Assembly: GCA_035560235.1 (NCBI GenBank)
Contig: DATMAG010000061.1
Location: 62,001-126,000 of the forward strand
DNA: 64,000 nt
Source: DASRDU01 sp035560235
Lineage (GTDB): Bacteria > Acidobacteriota > Blastocatellia > RBC074
Reading direction: 5' to 3'
A program made the position numbers and the translations under genes. The notes beneath the pieces are model-generated. The model was given only the letters and a program-made list of their open reading frames with translations, searched no databases and was not told where the DNA came from. Shown one piece after another: positions 62,592-64,000 of the stretch (within the stretch, counting starts at the first letter, position 1; each line of letters begins with the position of its first letter).

Positions 62592-62674
62592 CCTGGAGCG
62601 CGGACAGCCTGTCCGCCTGAATTCGCGGACAGCGCATTGCAGGATTGAGGCGGACAGGCTGTCCGCGCTCCAGG
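62592..62674 (+). repeat. 27-nt perfect inverted repeat between tssG and clpV
   Basis: Arms 62592-62618 and 62648-62674 are exact complements; the core GCGGACAGCCTGTCCGC is itself a palindrome. A partial third copy (GCGGACAG) sits in the loop. It lies 18 nt upstream of the clpV ATG, so folding could affect clpV translation. Confidence 0.93.
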
Positions 62675-62722
62675 CACTGCTCCAGGCAGTGAGTCAGTGG
62701 TTTTCCACAGAGCCTGCGGCCT

Positions 62723-63814
62723 TCAGTTGTTCGCTGCCAGCACGACCTGGTCATCGTCTGCTTCAAACGGCTGCGTCTTGAGCCAGGTGGTCCAGCCGAG
62801 CATCGGTTTATGCTTCGCGCGTGTGGTCAGCACGCAGCCGCGCACCTCGTCAGCCTGCAGAATCAACTGGACATCGAAATCAAATTCCTGCCCGACCAGC
62901 CAGCGCGTCACCGCCGCGAGCGGGCCGAAGAGCGAGCCTTTCGTCGGCAGAAACCGGTTCATCTCCCTGAAGGTGAGCGGGCCGAGTCTGAGCCTGAATT
63001 TCGACTGAATGTCCCAGACGCGGCTGCCTGCAACGGTGCTCAAACCAAGGCGGCTGTTGGCCGTGCCCAGACGCGAGAGACTGTCATCATCGAGCGGCAG
63101 CCACTGCCCGCTGCATTGCGCCACCTGCACGCAGACGCCGAAATGGTCGCTCAGAATCGCCGCGATGGTGACTGCCGAATGCGGGCGCTGCGCGATCAGT
63201 CCGGCATACGGCAGCAGCCCTTCATCGGACACTTCCAGCCGGTTGCCGAGGCCGCGCGTGCCGAGTCCGACGAGGGCCTTGAGCGCATCGGTGAAATGAT
63301 CCTCGCGGCTTCGTTCAAAGAGCGCCGGGAAGTGATGCTTCTCCCAGGCGCGATAAAAGAACGAGATCATCCGGTGATTGAAAAGATCCAGAAAATCGAG
63401 CAGCGCGCGGTCGCGATGTCGCAGCAGTCTGTCAAGCAGCAGTTCGGTATACGGATGCGGCAGCACTCCGAGCGGCCCCGTGAGGCCCATGAAAGTGACG
63501 GTCATTTCAGGCTGCCCCGGCTCGCGTGGCGCTTCCACCATCAACTCGCCGGTGACAACGGTTTCGGCTGCCTCACTGCTGACCGGTTCGGCGCGTTCGA
63601 GCTGCTGAACCTCGCTGGCCGGAAAGGCCAGTGAAGCGTGAGTGCGAAAGCGCACGACCTCACGCGCCGGATCAGCGTTGCGCCCGACCGGCAGCTGTTC
63701 AGCCCGCGCCATTCGTTCGAGCAGCCGCACCGCCTGAAAAAAGCTGAAGCGGTGCGATTCATCAAACAGCAGTTTGCTCAGAGGAGGATCTGTTCTCCCA
63801 TTCTGGGCGGCCAT
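62723..63814 (-). CDS. tssG: T6SS baseplate subunit TssG
   Basis: A 363-residue TssG (VasB/ImpH family): HRFSFFQAVRLLERMARAEQ, VRFRTHASLAFPASEVQQLE, VTFMGLTGPLGVLPHPYTEL, DFLDLFNHRMISFFYRAWEK, and VWDIQSKFRLRLGPLTFREM near the end, all conserved blocks. It clamps the baseplate wedges with TssF. The ATG at 63814 overlaps the tssF end by 37 nt. Confidence 0.95.
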   Translation of the reverse strand: MAAQNGRTDPPLSKLLFDESHRFSFFQAVRLLERMARAEQLPVGRNADPAREVVRFRTHASLAFPASEVQQLERAEPVSSEAAETVVTGELMVEAPREPGQPEMTVTFMGLTGPLGVLPHPYTELLLDRLLRHRDRALLDFLDLFNHRMISFFYRAWEKHHFPALFERSREDHFTDALKALVGLGTRGLGNRLEVSDEGLLPYAGLIAQRPHSAVTIAAILSDHFGVCVQVAQCSGQWLPLDDDSLSRLGTANSRLGLSTVAGSRVWDIQSKFRLRLGPLTFREMNRFLPTKGSLFGPLAAVTRWLVGQEFDFDVQLILQADEVRGCVLTTRAKHKPMLGWTTWLKTQPFEADDDQVVLAANN

Positions 63815-64000
63815 TTTTTGAGTTCTTTCTCCCGTTGCCTGGTTCGCGCCACCAGTTGATTGAATGAATTGAGCGAAGCATAAAGCCCCAGAAAACGCTC
63901 CAGCACCGAGGCCAGCAGAAAGACGCCGGTGCCGACAAACTGGTCTTCGTCAAACTCGATGGTCGTTTCAATTCCCCGGACAAAGCCCGTTCCCACGCGC
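63778..64000 (-). CDS. tssF: T6SS baseplate subunit TssF, C-terminal part
   Basis: The final 73 or so residues of TssF (VasA/ImpG), open to the right edge: GIETTIEFDEDQFVGTGVFL, LLASVLERFLGLYASLNSFN, QLVARTRQREKELKKWPPRM. These match the conserved C-terminus of TssF. The stop at 63778 lies within tssG, so the pair is translationally coupled. The rest of the gene, and the sheath and tube genes, should lie beyond base 64000. Confidence 0.88.
   Translation of the reverse strand, partial: RVGTGFVRGIETTIEFDEDQFVGTGVFLLASVLERFLGLYASLNSFNQLVARTRQREKELKKWPPRMGEQILL

Noticed and set aside
1..64000. tRNA, rRNA, transposase or integrase genes
   Set aside because: None found on reading either strand.

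Overview
The window reads as chromosomal DNA of an Acidobacteriota bacterium, most likely from the Blastocatellia side of the phylum. This is inferred from gene content, not from a marker gene. The supporting signs are fairly high GC with one AT-rich island, two TIGR02999-type ECF sigma factor/Ser-Thr kinase pairs, kinases fused to TolB-like and TPR modules, an Oar-like outer-membrane receptor, a secreted CHAT-TPR protein and many lineage-typical hypothetical proteins. No rRNA, tRNA, CRISPR array, integrase or transposase was seen.

Layout. 1-3005 (minus): the first ECF sigma/kinase pair; the kinase runs off the left edge. 3297-12015: a secreted TPR protein, an Oar-like receptor, an FAD reductase, a glycine-zipper membrane protein, a secreted protein and a TonB-C-domain protein. 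12049-13613 (minus): a zinc-type anti-sigma factor and its ECF sigma factor, joined by an ATGA overlap. 13775-27468: housekeeping and metabolic genes (HIT protein, DUF4112, M1-like peptidase, three-PAS histidine kinase, Gfo/Idh/MocA, TrmJ-like, SDR, di-haem peroxidase, APC permease, exported methyltransferase-like protein). 27514-32885 (minus): a four-gene unit of papain-like protease, unknown protein, 46-residue Lys/Gly-rich microprotein and exported CHAT-TPR protease. 33814-41152 (plus): a PAS-LuxR regulator followed by nadK, rpiB, gnd, zwf, a Uma2-family gene and an IlvD/Edd dehydratase, which looks like an NADPH/pentose-phosphate operon. 41741-47591 (plus): the second sigma/kinase pair, with a 1713-residue kinase. 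47602-49822: a DUF2891 protein and an unknown protein. 49875-64000 (minus): the right part of a type VI secretion locus with tssF (partial), tssG, clpV, a small envelope protein, a GH19 lysozyme-like effector, vgrG, a TPR protein, PAAR, an Rhs toxin, a putative immunity protein and a membrane protein.

The most unusual signal lies between the genes. At least ten long inverted repeats of unrelated sequence occur, and most sit in gaps between co-directional genes. Several have arms that are themselves short tandem arrays with a 7- or 9-nt period. One family (9-nt period) occurs three times. Some copies have entered coding sequence: the CHAT gene, the N-terminus of the FAD reductase, and the start of the DUF2891 gene. 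They look like a set of convergently built intercistronic hairpins or a mobile hairpin class. A second candidate system is the CHAT/papain-like/microprotein operon.
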